NCBI GenBank assembly: GCA_018857735.1
Contig: JABMCL010000176.1
Span: 117,501-181,500 of the forward strand
Origin: Alviniconcha marisindica
Lineage: Eukaryota; Mollusca; Gastropoda; Provannidae
DNA: 64,000 nt
Direction of reading: 5' to 3'
The notes below the pieces were generated by a model. That model was not told where the DNA came from. It did no database searches and worked only from the letters and a program-made list of their open reading frames with translations. The translations under genes were made by a program, and so were the position numbers. Position 1 is the stretch's first letter. Each line of letters begins with the position of its first letter. This document shows, piece after piece, positions 1 through 10,375 of this stretch.

Positions 1-80
1 CATGTCCTTATGTCTTTGTAAGCGCTCCAGGCTCTTACGAGCTAGGGCGCCATAAATAATCTATATTATTATTATACTAG
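1..80. repeat. Interspersed repeat tail ending in (ATT)n
   Basis: The stretch has an AGCGCT-like core near 20, then a GGCGCC/ATAAATAAT segment and a run of ATT triplets. Similar 'AAGCRCT ... gctAT ... (ATT)n' pieces occur near 45200-45280 and, with (AAT)n first, near 27935-28015 and 46232-46265. This resembles a short interspersed element common in invertebrate genomes. Family assignment is not possible by eye. Confidence 0.4.
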
Positions 81-713
81 TTTATTTGTGGTTACTCCCT
101 GTTTTAACATTTTAAAAGGATGGCTTTGCGGCTGGGTTCTGTCGGTTACGGTGCTATGACAGCCATTTTGATTTGCGTTTGGCTGCTTCCACACACAAAA
201 GACAACTCATTCACTGTCTAATCCCCGGCTACAGGGCCGTCCTACCAACGTTCCATGAATATCAGCCATCAAAATCTTATTCCTGCATACAACCCTTTCC
301 TCTTCCTAATAATTATGTATTTTAACTTCTTAGTAATAAAAGGTATAGACCCCCCCCCCCCTCCCTCTCTCGTTCTTTATAAGATAAGCATTGACTGCTT
401 CTGTTTTCTTTTCCCATACTAGTCATAATTATGAACTGATCAGATGTTCTGCTGGTTTGTTTGCTGGTTGCATGCTCATAATATGTAACTGAATGATGTA
501 TGGCATGTGTTTATCTGGTGCTGTGAACACGCTATGTTTGTGTGGAAATTCTCATGTATAACGTTTCACTCATTCATGCCTATCATATGTATATATAAAT
601 AATGCCTGTAATTTGATATCTACTCATCAGTAGCTTAGCATGGACTAGTTATTAGACAGGTTTTTGACTGAACCAAAACTACAATCCTTGTAAAATAAAG
701 TTTTCGAGTTCGA

Positions 714-769
<56 letters not shown>

Positions 770-787
770 TCACACACACACACACAC

Positions 788-824
<37 letters not shown>

Positions 825-1800
825 CACACACTGTTACACTGATACACACACAACTCAGTGAGACACGCACGCAAACACGCACTCACTTTCTTCTTCTTCC
901 TCTTCTTTTCCCGGCTATATAAAGCATGAATGTGCTTTTGAGTATATTCGGACTTTTTGTCTTCACTGCCGATGAGCGTCATAACTTGGTTCAGCCGCAC
1001 GGGCGAGAGGTGACTGTGAAAAGACCCAGAGTGTGCTCCATTACCCTGGCCGGGATGGGGGTGGGACATCGTAGGAGGGGGGTTGGGGGTGGGGCGGGGG
1101 TATTCATTCATTCATGCCCGCGTGGGCATATATTTATATGAGTATGCCTCGTGTTTCAGTGTGAAGGGTTTTTATTCAAGGCTGACTGGTTTAGGATACG
1201 CTGGCAAAACCATGCTAGTTGGCTCTTTCTCGCTTTTTGCATGGTTGACAAGAACTGTAACCTGCTGTGCAGAACCCGTTCTTACCTGAAGATGGTGTTA
1301 TAATTATATCCCGACATGCAACTTGATCTCGTCTAATTCCTCCACCTACTGGCCCACGGAATAAAACATCTAGGTCACGCAGCTCGTCGTCACAGCGCCG
1401 GGCAGAGCCAGGAGCGGAGTGAGTGAACAGGGAGGTACAGGATACAACTTACAACACTGAGAAGACTCTTTTATTACTCCATTGCGGAAAGTACATGACA
1501 CCACCAGTGGCTCTCCTGGCTGGATAAATTGTCTGGTTGCTTTGAGATGTCCGCAACACTTGTTTCCGTGGACACTGTCCTTGTCACTGTGTTCCCTACA
1601 GTGGTGGGTCATGTTCTCTCTCTTCTTTTTGTTCTTCTTTTCTTCTTCTTATTTTTATATATTTTTAATTGGGGTGGGATGGATAGGGGTGGTGGGGGGT
1701 TGGAAAACACTTGAAGCCAACAAACCGCTTAGGTGCCCCCCCCCACCCCCCCCCCCTTCCACCTGCCCTTCCATGAAAGTCATGAAAGCAATCGTCATAA
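81..1800. other. Non-coding upstream region
   Basis: No conserved coding exon was recognised. The stretch holds a C-run near 350, a CT/CA compound microsatellite (716-822) and C- and G-rich low-complexity patches near 1075 and 1735-1757. The short open frames here are created by the simple repeats. Confidence 0.5.
716..822. repeat. Compound (CT)n-(CA)n microsatellite
   Basis: About 25 CT dinucleotides run straight into about 25 CA dinucleotides, with a single interruption near 790. It produces spurious Cys/Val- and Arg/Glu-rich open frames on the minus strand. Confidence 0.95.
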
Positions 1801-1804
1801 CCAA

Positions 1805-1975
1805 GCCGTGAGCCTGAGCCGAGTTTGCTTAGCAGTAAGGCTGGTAAGCAGATGGACCACGGCGGTTCGATTCCTCTTCGGCTCTCCTTTCTCTTCAAAA
1901 GTTGTGGTTTATGGACACTGTCTTACCACTGTGCCCTCACACGGACCCCTGAAAGACGCTGAAATTTAATTTTTA
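1805..1975 (+). mobile_element. tRNA-derived SINE copy (family 1)
   Basis: A tRNA-like head is visible: a box A-like segment (TTGCTTAGCAGTAAGG, near 1826) and a nearly perfect box B, GGTTCGATTCC at 1864-1874. It is followed by a body (GGCTCTCCTTT..., GTGGACACTGTCTT-like) shared with minus-strand copies at 8877-9192 and 21785-21985. Box A/B spacing and the shared body support an RNA polymerase III-transcribed SINE. The exact ends are uncertain. Confidence 0.7.
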
Positions 1976-2813
1976 GTAAATTCAAACCCCGAAGAAAAAA
2001 TAGTTGACGCGGCGCGGCTAGCCGGCAAAATGATATTCAAACACAGAAAAAAATAAAAAGAACGATTATTTTAACAGGCCATACCGCCAGTTTTCAGGGT
2101 AGGCTAGTGACTAACCCCTCACGGTTGCGGCATCAGTTCCGGCATTCCCGCTTGCGGCTCAGTCCAGTCGGCTGTACAGTATTAATAACTAAAACCGCCG
2201 GGTTGAGTGGACTCTCAGTTTCACATTTATTTATCAAGTCATCCTTTATCTTATGTCTCAGTATCTGTTGCTTACGTCAGTGACGGCTGAACTGAATTCA
2301 CGGCGGCTCATGTTCTCCATTGTCCTATTAAACTCAGCGTTCTTTTGTGTGTGTTGAGGCTGAAATCTGCCGCTTGACCCTAAGTTTTCCGTTTCCGCAA
2401 TGGCCGGTGTGGCCCGAGTGACCTGCCAGTCACTGAGACAGTAAGCTACGGCAGTTTTGATAGAACTAGCCGCTTAAATAACTACTTGATAATAATAACT
2501 GAAAGGAGGATAAGTAAATGGTTGCAAAGCAGATTTCAGTTCAAACTGCCCTGACTGAGTGAATGCACACTCAGTGGATGGGCTAATTACGTAGTAATTA
2601 CTACTGTGACTGCCGGGGCTGCGATCAGTCATGAGTCACGGCGGACTGACCTGCCCGGCCAAGGCAGCAGCAGCGTAAAGCGGCCTGTGTTATGAATAAT
2701 AAATTATACTTTTTATTTGTGATTTGATCACCTGCTTTTCGCCTAAGTATGGCTGGGCGTTAAATGTGAAGCAACTATGTCCAAAGAATGTGCCGCTTGT
2801 CTTTGCAAACGCG
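1976..2813. other. Non-coding region upstream of PDCD2
   Basis: No conserved coding exon was recognised. A short 'ggctgggcgttaaa' piece near 2750 resembles the tail of a second SINE-like family (compare 37940-38010). The proximal promoter of PDCD2 probably lies at the right end of this stretch. Confidence 0.4.
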
Positions 2814-2930
2814 GCTACCAGGCTAGGCGAAGGGCCCAGTGGCAAGGGATAACGCTACCAGGCTAGGCGAAGGGCCCAGTGGCAAGGGATAACGCTACCA
2901 GGCTAGGCGAAGGGCCCAGTGGCAAGGACT
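2814..2930. repeat. 40-bp unit, almost three tandem copies, just 5' of PDCD2
   Basis: A 40-bp unit beginning GCTACCAGGCTAGGCG starts at 2814, 2854 and 2894 with essentially no divergence. The third copy breaks off near 2927. It lies 60-180 bp upstream of the PDCD2 start codon, so it is in the promoter or 5' UTR. Each copy contains GGGCCC. The perfect identity indicates recent duplication. Confidence 0.9.
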
Positions 2931-2990
2931 AGCACTGTTCATGGGAAATCACTCTCATCAGGAAGAGAAGATAACCGATACAAGAGCAGC

Positions 2991-3575
2991 ATGGCGACTG
3001 AAACTAGTGAAAGTGGAAAGAGAGTAGATCTGGGTTTTGTCAATGATGACTGTGATCCGAGGCTACTAAAAAGCCATTATTTTCCCAGTAAGGTTGGTGG
3101 GAAGCCAGCATGGCTATCTTTGAATCCAATCCCACCTACAGACCGGCTAACGTGCTCAAAATGCAGCGGCCAGCTGGTATTCCTAATGCAAGTGTACTGT
3201 CCCCGGGACCAGCAACCTGATGCCTTCCACCGGACTCTGTTTCTGTTTGTCTGCAGAAACCCCGCCTGTTGCTCGCCCAATGACGCGGCGAATTTTACGG
3301 TGTTCAGGTCACAGCTTCCTCGTGTGAACCAGTTCTTCAGCGCTGATCCACCCCCAGATGATCCATCCGAATACGTAGGGGTCACTCCTTCTGCAGGCAA
3401 ATACCAGTCACTGTGTGTGGTTTGCGGGTGTGTGGGAACTAAGCAGTGCAGCCAATGCCATTCAGCCAACTACTGTGGCAAGGAGCACCAGAGTCGTCAC
3501 TGGAAAGCTGGACACAAGAAAACCTGTGGGAAGCAAGGGTCTCAGGAATCAGGTGATCATAAAGTGCAACAAGTA

Positions 3576-3627
<52 letters not shown>

Positions 3628-6186
3628 ACTTACATACATTGATGTACCTCTGGTGGAGTTTATATACCTTGTATTTATGGGCATGCCAGGTGAAAGTTAC
3701 TGTAGGCGACTCCGGTTTTTGTTGTTGTACTTGTGTGATGTATTTCAAGTTTTAATTAACTCCCTTGTGTGTTGATTCTGCACAAGCACTCTGGGCCTCA
3801 TTCTGTTTCAGGTGTTTCACTATCATGATGATGTGGGGCTTAATGTCCTTGGCTGTTGGCTTTCAGTTTCACTATCAGCCAAAACGCCTCATCGATACTC
3901 TTCTTCTTCCATTAATGACCAGTGGTCAGGGATTTGACTATAACTATACTGTCATGGTGGTTTATTTGACTGTTTTATTGTTTCCATAATCCCTGATGGA
4001 CTGGGGGACCTTTAACATGTGCATAGGTGATCTTTTTGCATACATGTACACAAAGGGGACATTGGTTTATGGTGTCATCCGAAGGACTCTATTTAGAAAT
4101 CATACTTTGCCTTGTGATTGGATTCATATTCATAATTTAAATGGTAGATTTAAGACATCATATTCACAATGGCAATGCAGCACTTGTCTTGGTACATTTT
4201 TGTAGCTGTATAAGTTCTTTAATTATGAACACAAAATCAAACTGTAAGAAACAAAAAAACAAAATTGTCAACCTCACCAGCAGTTGTTCACTCATTCCTT
4301 ATGAAAAACAAGTTAAATATAATTATTAACTATTATCCTAACTGAAATGTGGTTACTGTTTAACTCAGTTATATGTGTAAAGTTCAAGGTACACAAATGA
4401 TTATTTAAACTGGTGTTTAAATTGTTTTGTAATTTTTAGCGGAGGACGTTGTGGACTGTGGAGTGCTGTTCCCAGAATTTGAACTGGAGATAGAGGACGA
4501 GGACTACTCTCCTGAGCAGACTGTTAAAGATGAGGAAGAAGCTCTGCAGGAGTTCCAGCAGTATGTCCGTGACATCCAGACCAATCAGCCGGGTGCAGCA
4601 CAGGGCACACAATACACAGAAGAGGATTTGCCAGATCTGGAGGAGTTGGCTGCAAGAGAGACAGAAGATGGTCGACAGTTTAAAAAGTTTCAGAAAAGAG
4701 TGGCTCATAATAAGGATCAGGTGCGTAAGCCTTGTGCCAGATGTGCTGATTTAAAAAAAAAAAAGTTTTAATGAAGAATGGTGGTTTTGGAAAGGACAAC
4801 TTCCTTAAGGGACTGAGCTGTTTGCTGTTGAGGATATTTGATGTTAGCACATTGTGTCCTTTATTCAGAAAGGTATAGAACACTTTTGTGGTTCATGTCA
4901 GTGCAGCTTGCTGGTCATGTCAGTTTTCAGTGAAGTTTGCTGGTACTTAGAACTAGAATTAATCATAACCGCCTTTGTTTAAATACCAAAATTTTGCTCA
5001 ACTTGTCTAGAAATTGCTTCCACATCACCAAGGACGGTATTGTTGATTTTAGTTATTATAAAATTTATATCCACTGACTACACAGTACACTACAACTACA
5101 ACATGTGTGCTCTGTAGTGCGTTACCCATATTGGGTTCTGTAAATTCTTTTGTTCAGATGTCCTGCAAGTAAGTTAATTACTGCATGTCTTTAGTGTTTA
5201 CTTTAAATAATGTTGATACAGAATGGTGGTTTCAAATTCATTTTAGCTGAAAAAAAATCTTATAGAAATTATAGAAATCTTTGTCGTACAAAGATTTGGT
5301 CTCTGGACCACACACAGTTGCACATGCACATACTTACAAATTTACACACACATGTAGTTTTGATACTGCTGGTTTCAGGTGTTGCGATATTGTAAAGGGG
5401 GAGAACCACTGTGGGTGTCAAGTGAACATAAGGCCAAGTTGCAAGACATCCCTGACTGTTCTTGCGGTGCCCCAAGACAGTTTGAATTCCAGGTGTGTAT
5501 CAGTATGGGCTGCATGCGCCCCTCCTGCCCCCAGACAGTTTGAATTCCAGGTGTGTGTCAGTATGGGCTGCATGCGCCCCTCCTCTCCCTGCCCTGCCTG
5601 CTAACACCGCAGTAACAGTAACACCCTGTGCAGTCAGACCTGGGAAGTAAGCGTCAAAAATGACTGAGGAAAACAAGTGTAAGAAGGGAGCAACTCCGCA
5701 AATGAAATTAGAAAGAATCACCTCAATGGACGATGAAAGCGTGATATAAGAAATTAAGATGGGCTCAGGCATGGGAATGTGGTCAGTTTTCATAATAATT
5801 ATATGTAATTTTTTTTAATCCTGTCACAAAATAATATGACACTATAACTTAATACGCAGTTGAGTACAAATACAATGAATTATGCATTTTCCTTGAGAAT
5901 GATGTGCTCCTCATGTTAGTGCCATTGCTAAATCTTTATGAAACTTGTTCATTGATTGTAGTTTCTTGCCTTGGCTTGCTGGGGAATGCTGCTAACAAAC
6001 TGCGGTTGGTTTGACCCCTTTCAGGTGATGCCTCAGCTGCTGAATTACCTTGGGGTGGACGAAAAGGTCGGGAACAGTCTGGACTGGGGGACGATGTGTG
6101 TTTACTCCTGTTCAAAGTCCTGTGCTACAGGAAACAACTACACTACTGAGTTTATCTGGAAACAAGACTTTGCTGCTGACAGATGA
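2991..6186 (+). CDS. PDCD2: Programmed cell death protein 2 (PDCD2), 4 exons
   Basis: Exons: 2991-3552, 4440-4720, 5379-5492 and 6025-6186 (stop TGA 6184-6186), all with GT-AG introns and matching phases, giving 372 codons (human PDCD2 344). Family knowledge: a conserved zinc-finger protein that acts as a chaperone of ribosomal protein uS5 in 40S assembly. Exon 1 carries the N-terminal TYPP-like part ([12 protein letters not shown]), a CxxC pair (TCSKCSG) and a MYND zinc finger ([15 protein letters not shown] ... YCGKEHQ ... HKKTCG). Exon 2 is an acidic linker ([12 protein letters not shown]). Exons 3-4 form the C-terminal PDCD2 domain ([33 protein letters not shown]). The start at 2991 is the in-frame ATG before the conserved VDLGF motif; upstream in-frame codons lack an ATG. 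The 3' end of exon 3 and its donor are duplicated downstream in intron 3. Confidence 0.95.
3577..3770. repeat. (CA)n microsatellite followed by interspersed repeat copy (family 'GCATGCCAGGTG')
   Basis: About 24 CA dinucleotides (near 3577-3624) are followed by a segment with GTACCTCTGGTGGAG, TTTATATACCTTGTATTTA and GCATGCCAGGTGA. This segment recurs near 42345-42470 and 47465-47580, and its reverse complement is the unit of the array at 41735-42345. It lies in PDCD2 intron 1, about 25 bp after the donor of exon 1. Mobile-element class unknown. Confidence 0.75.
5470..5585 (+). repeat. 58-bp tandem duplication spanning the PDCD2 exon 3 donor site
   Basis: The last about 20 nt of exon 3 (CAGTTTGAATTCCAG), the donor GTGTGT and the next about 35 nt of intron recur 58 bp downstream, with a second intact CAG|GTGTGT at 5548-5551. 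Only one or two differences are seen. Use of the second donor would add 58 nt and shift the frame. Confidence 0.9.
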
Positions 6187-6219
6187 TTTCTGTTAAGATG
6201 TTTAGAAGAACAGTCTTTT

Positions 6220-6225
6220 AATAAA
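6220..6225 (+). terminator. PDCD2 polyadenylation signal AATAAA
   Basis: A canonical AATAAA lies 34 nt after the PDCD2 stop codon, followed by a GT-rich stretch (GAGTGTG...). This suggests a very short 3' UTR. Confidence 0.75.
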
Positions 6226-6629
6226 GAGTGTGATAAAACTGCAGTGTTTTCACTTTCAAGGTTCTAAGCTTCATTCGCATGCAACCTTCAACAGGGATGC
6301 ACCTTGGCTTCAAACATAAGAAACAGACTGACTGATAGTCAGAATTCTTTTTTCATTGTCATCAGGATGACAAATGGCCAATGTCTGTTGATGATGTGGT
6401 CTTTCCATGTGCTTTTTTGTGGTTGCCGTGATTGCTCAACAATTTGCATGTAGATGGTTCCACGCTGAGCTCAGTACCCCCCCCCCCCACACTCTTTCTG
6501 TTGGCTGCCATGTGGCGCTGTGTTGACTGTGGTGAAAAGCATGGGGATTTCAGTCTGTATCCAGTTTCAAAGAATGTAATTTGCCTCATTTGATTGCAGT
6601 TGATATCTCATCTTTAGTAAACATGCCCC

Positions 6630-7255
6630 CATTCTTTTGTTTCATTCTGAACCAAGAGGTCCTTCACTCTGTTGCTACATGTTACAGGTCCTTCACTCTG
6701 TTGCTACACGTTACAGGTCCTTCACTCTGTTGCTACACATTACAGGTCCTTCACTCTGTTGCTACACATTACAGGTCCTTCACTCTGTTGCTACACATTA
6801 CAGGTCCTTCACTCTGTTGCTATGGGTCATTCCCTCTGTTGCTACTTGTTACAGGTCCTTCACTCTGTTGCTATGTGTTACAGGTCCTTCACTCTGTTGC
6901 TACACATTACAGGTCCTTCACTCTGTTGCTACACATTACAGGTCCTTCACTCTGTTGCTACACATTACAGGTCATTCACTCTGTTGCTACATGTTACAGG
7001 TCATTCACTCTGTTGCTACATGATACAGGTCATTCACTCTGTTGCTATGCACTGCAGGTCATTCAATCTTTTGCTACATGTTACAGGTCATTCACTCTGT
7101 TGCTACATGATACAGGTCATTCACTCTGTTGCTATGCACTACAGGTCATTCACTCTGTTGCTACATGTTACAGGTCATTCACTCTGTTGCTACATGATAC
7201 AGGTCATTCACTCTGTTGCTACATGATACAGGTCATTCACTCTGTTGCACCGCAT
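6630..7255. repeat. 29-bp minisatellite, about 21 copies
   Basis: The unit is GGTCCTTCACTCTGTTGCTAC plus ACATTACA, 29 bp. Sub-variants (GGTCC versus GGTCA; ACATTACA versus ATGATACA) are grouped along the array, showing local block amplification. Each unit contains ACAGGT, but no exon is recognised here. It lies downstream of the PDCD2 poly(A) signal. It creates three overlapping but meaningless open frames. Confidence 0.95.
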
Positions 7256-8876
7256 TAGCTTGTGGGGGAAACCTGGCAGCAACTCTTCAGGCTTTTCATG
7301 CAGATTATTTGTGAGGCTGATCGGCTGAGGTTGATGGGGTGATTGGCACCTGGGACAACCCTAGGCATTGCCCATACTCAGGCTCAACGAGAAAAAGAAG
7401 AAATTGTGCTGTTCGGTAACATTTCATTTTGAACTGTACGCTTTTCCTTTCCAGTGGTTGAGTTCACATTCCTGGAGAACGTCCTGACACTGTTACTGTT
7501 TCTGAAAAAGGTCGAATGTGTGTTGTGGGGTCAGTTTTTTCGGTATGTCCCTGCGTTGAACATTTTGAGAAACTGACTGGTTAAGCTGTTGCAAACTGAG
7601 CTGCTACTGGTATCCCAGACACAGTGGAGATGCAGGGTTATTTCCCGTCAGTAAGCCTGGGGATGGGTCACAATACAGCCTTGCATGCTCGTCCCACTGC
7701 CATGGCTTCACTGCCCATCAGATTTTGCCTGCCTGGTGCGTTGCAAAATTAGTTTCTGAAGCAGCACCAATATGAAAATTTATCAACAGCGCCAGCGTTA
7801 CAAAAGAACACAGCCCCCATTTTTAATCACTGTTAATAGCTCGTTTGTTCTGTCAAAAAATAATGTTTGTGGTATTTTTTCTCCATTGACAGGGACTGTA
7901 AGCACTGGGGCACAACTGTTCAGTTTACTGGATTCTAGCACTGATGTGCGGCCAGACTGGTTAGCTGTTGATGTACCCCAGCAAGGGGCACAACTGTTCA
8001 GTTTACTGGATTCTAGCACTGATGTGTGGCCAGACTGGTTGGCTGTTGATGTACCCCAGAAACTGGATCATTGCTTGCAAGAAAGTTGGTGGGTTTTTTT
8101 TTTTTTTTTGGGGGGGGGGGGGTGCTGGTCAAGTTAGCTTGTATTTTAACAGCCTATCAACCACACTGGATGCAGCAGGACCTTTGGATTACAGGCTTCA
8201 GGTGCATGCAGTTGCCATGGTTGACCCCAGGGATGCTGGAGTCTCAGTGCTGTCATCTGATTCCTCTTTCCCATCTCTTGTTCTTCAGTCTAGTCCTCTT
8301 GTTTTTTGCTGTCATGTCATTTTTCTGATAATGGCCCAGCCATCTAAAAACCGTTCTATATTTTTTCATTCAGGCTTTTTTGTGGTTCTTGTCGAGCAGC
8401 TAGATGATAGTTTGTAGGTGGCATGAGCAGCTTGCTGCCGTATGGCACTGGTATTTGCCATTGATTATGCATGGATTTTTTTAATTGTGTCCATTCCTTT
8501 TTCATATTTTTCTTTTTATCAGTAAATCTGACAGAATTGTTGACATTACCAACATGTCCTAGCCTTGTAGTTTTATGCTTTTTTAACAAGCGCAATATTG
8601 GAGGAGCAGTTGTGAGCAATAGTGCATGGGACCAGGAAGGGGGACTAACTTACAGAGCTATTGTGAAATAAACTATGTGAATACATTAAGATTACAGTCT
8701 CACTCGCAGCATTTTGTTCTTTAATTTGTTGGAAGATTTTCATTTGGTGTCTAAATGCATTTTTAGCTACCTCATATCACCCTGTCTGGGGGTGTTTGAG
8801 TTGTGAATTTGTGTGGGATTTTAATTGTTAGGATTACATTTTTGCTGTTGTTTGTTATCTAGATGCAGTCATTTGT
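7256..8876. other. Intergenic region with a 78-bp tandem duplication
   Basis: No gene recognised. A 78-bp unit beginning GGCACAACTGTTCAG is tandemly duplicated at about 7909-7986 and 7987-8064 with about three differences. A T-run then G-run (8095-8122) follows. Confidence 0.6.
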
Positions 8877-9192
8877 TTAGTAAGTAAACATGGTGCTTAA
8901 CGTCCACAGAAACCATAAGGCTTATTACTAATTAGGGATGGGGGGAAGGTGGTATGGAGGTAGGGGGAGGGAGATTATATACCTATCGCTACACTGTCAC
9001 CACCAGGACTTCTGCATTAAGATGGGCAGCGATGAGAGCCATTTTAATGTTTCGTAATTGTGAGGGACAGTCACAAGACAGTGTCCACACACCACAACCT
9101 TTGAAGTAAAAGGAGAGCTGCAGCAGATTAGAACCAAGGTCCCTCTGCTTACCAGCATACCACCTTACCACTAGGCCAAACTGGCTCACATT
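8877..9192 (-). mobile_element. tRNA-derived SINE (family 1), minus strand
   Basis: Read on the minus strand from about 9190: box A-like GGCCTAGTGGTAAGG, then GGTTCTAATCT (box B, 9125-9135), then the family body and a tail ending GCTTATGGTTTCTGTGGACG...CACCATGTTTACTTAC at 8877-8935. The same tail appears alone at about 14776-14832. Shares its body with 1805-1975 and 21785-21985. Confidence 0.75.
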
Positions 9193-9300
9193 CATTTGTT
9201 TACTGAATAATAGCTTATTTATAGCGCCCTGTCTTGCAAGAGCCCTGGGGCAGTTACAAAGGCCCACATTCAGTCATGCATGCACACAATTACATGCATC
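9193..9300. repeat. Interspersed repeat fragment with 'TTTATAGCGCCC' core
   Basis: GAATAATAGCTTATTTATAGCGCCC followed by a gagccctggggc-like segment resembles the AATAAT/ATAGCGC class of short repeats seen near 1-80 and 27935-28015. Ends are unclear. Confidence 0.35.
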
Positions 9301-9429
9301 CGTGCATATCCCCCACACATACTGTGATGGCCTGGTGGAAGAGAAAAGAACCAACAACAAATCAATGTGTTTTTTCAGATTCACAAAAACACCCTAAACA
9401 TCCATCTAAACACAGTTGGCAGCATAGCA

Positions 9430-9715
9430 AATAGATTGCATCTGCACACCAGCTGTTTGGGTGTAGGAAATCTATCTGCCCTCCTGGCCCATAGTCAAGG
9501 CACACCAGCTGTTTGGGTGTAGGAAATCTATCTGGCCCTTAGTCAAGGCACACCAGCTGTTTGGGTGTAGGAAATCTATCTGCCCTCCTGGCCCATAGTC
9601 AAGGCACACCAGCTGTTTGGGTGTAGGAAATATATCTGGCCCTTAGTCAAGGCACACCAGCTGTTTGCGTGTAGGAAATCTATCTGCCCTCCTGGCCCAT
9701 AGTCACGGCAAGTTT
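9430..9715. repeat. 47/56-bp minisatellite, 5 copies
   Basis: Five copies of a unit containing CACACCAGCTGTTTGGGTG and GGAAATCTATCTG alternate between a longer form (with 'CCCTCCTGGCCCATAGTC') and a shorter form ('GGCCCTTAGTC'). The alternation indicates a higher-order dimer. Confidence 0.9.
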
Positions 9716-10375
9716 ATTAAGTGGCACACCCAAGTTTCATGTTGTACACATTTCATGTACGTGTTCATCCAGCAATACTAAATCATGCATAATACCTACT
9801 TGTGCATCACTGCTGTTTTGACATTTGACCAGCTTTAGCAAATGCTAAAAAAGATGTATCAGTACCAGGCACTACTCATCTTAACCAAAATCTAGTAGCA
9901 ACATTGCAGGTAGCAATATCTACCATGTTTTCAAACAGCAAAGGACCCTTTTTTTTCTTTGTGTGTACAATCATGATTATTGTATAAATCATTTGTAATA
10001 TATCCATGACAAGGATGTGTGTTACTGGTTTTTGCCATTTTCCTCTGGGACCATTCACTGTAAAGCAGTCATGTTGGAACTGTAAAATGTCCCTTTTTTC
10101 CCCCCACATCATCATGGCGCAACTGTATACATGTGCATGAGCAGTCCTTAGCCAATCACTAATTGTTCATGTGCTACTGCAAAGCACAGTAGTGGACTTT
10201 GTGTTGCTGGCTGATGCCACATCAGATAGCACTAACAAAATCAAAACAAATACACACAACAAAAAACACATCACCATGGTTTGTTTTCTTCTGTACTTTT
10301 TTCTTCTTAAACACAATTTGCGTGTTACATAACTGTCCGAGTTGGAACAATCATGGCCCCGTTGCCCTGCCAACC

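Noticed and set aside
2919..2990. PDCD2 N-terminal extension from a GTG codon
   Set aside because: No ATG is present. The extension lies in or next to the 40-bp repeat and has no family counterpart; ATG at 2991 fits.
6581..7258. 225-codon open frame with SLCCY/HSVAT repeats
   Set aside because: It lies entirely in the 29-bp minisatellite, is open in all three forward frames, and has no domain.
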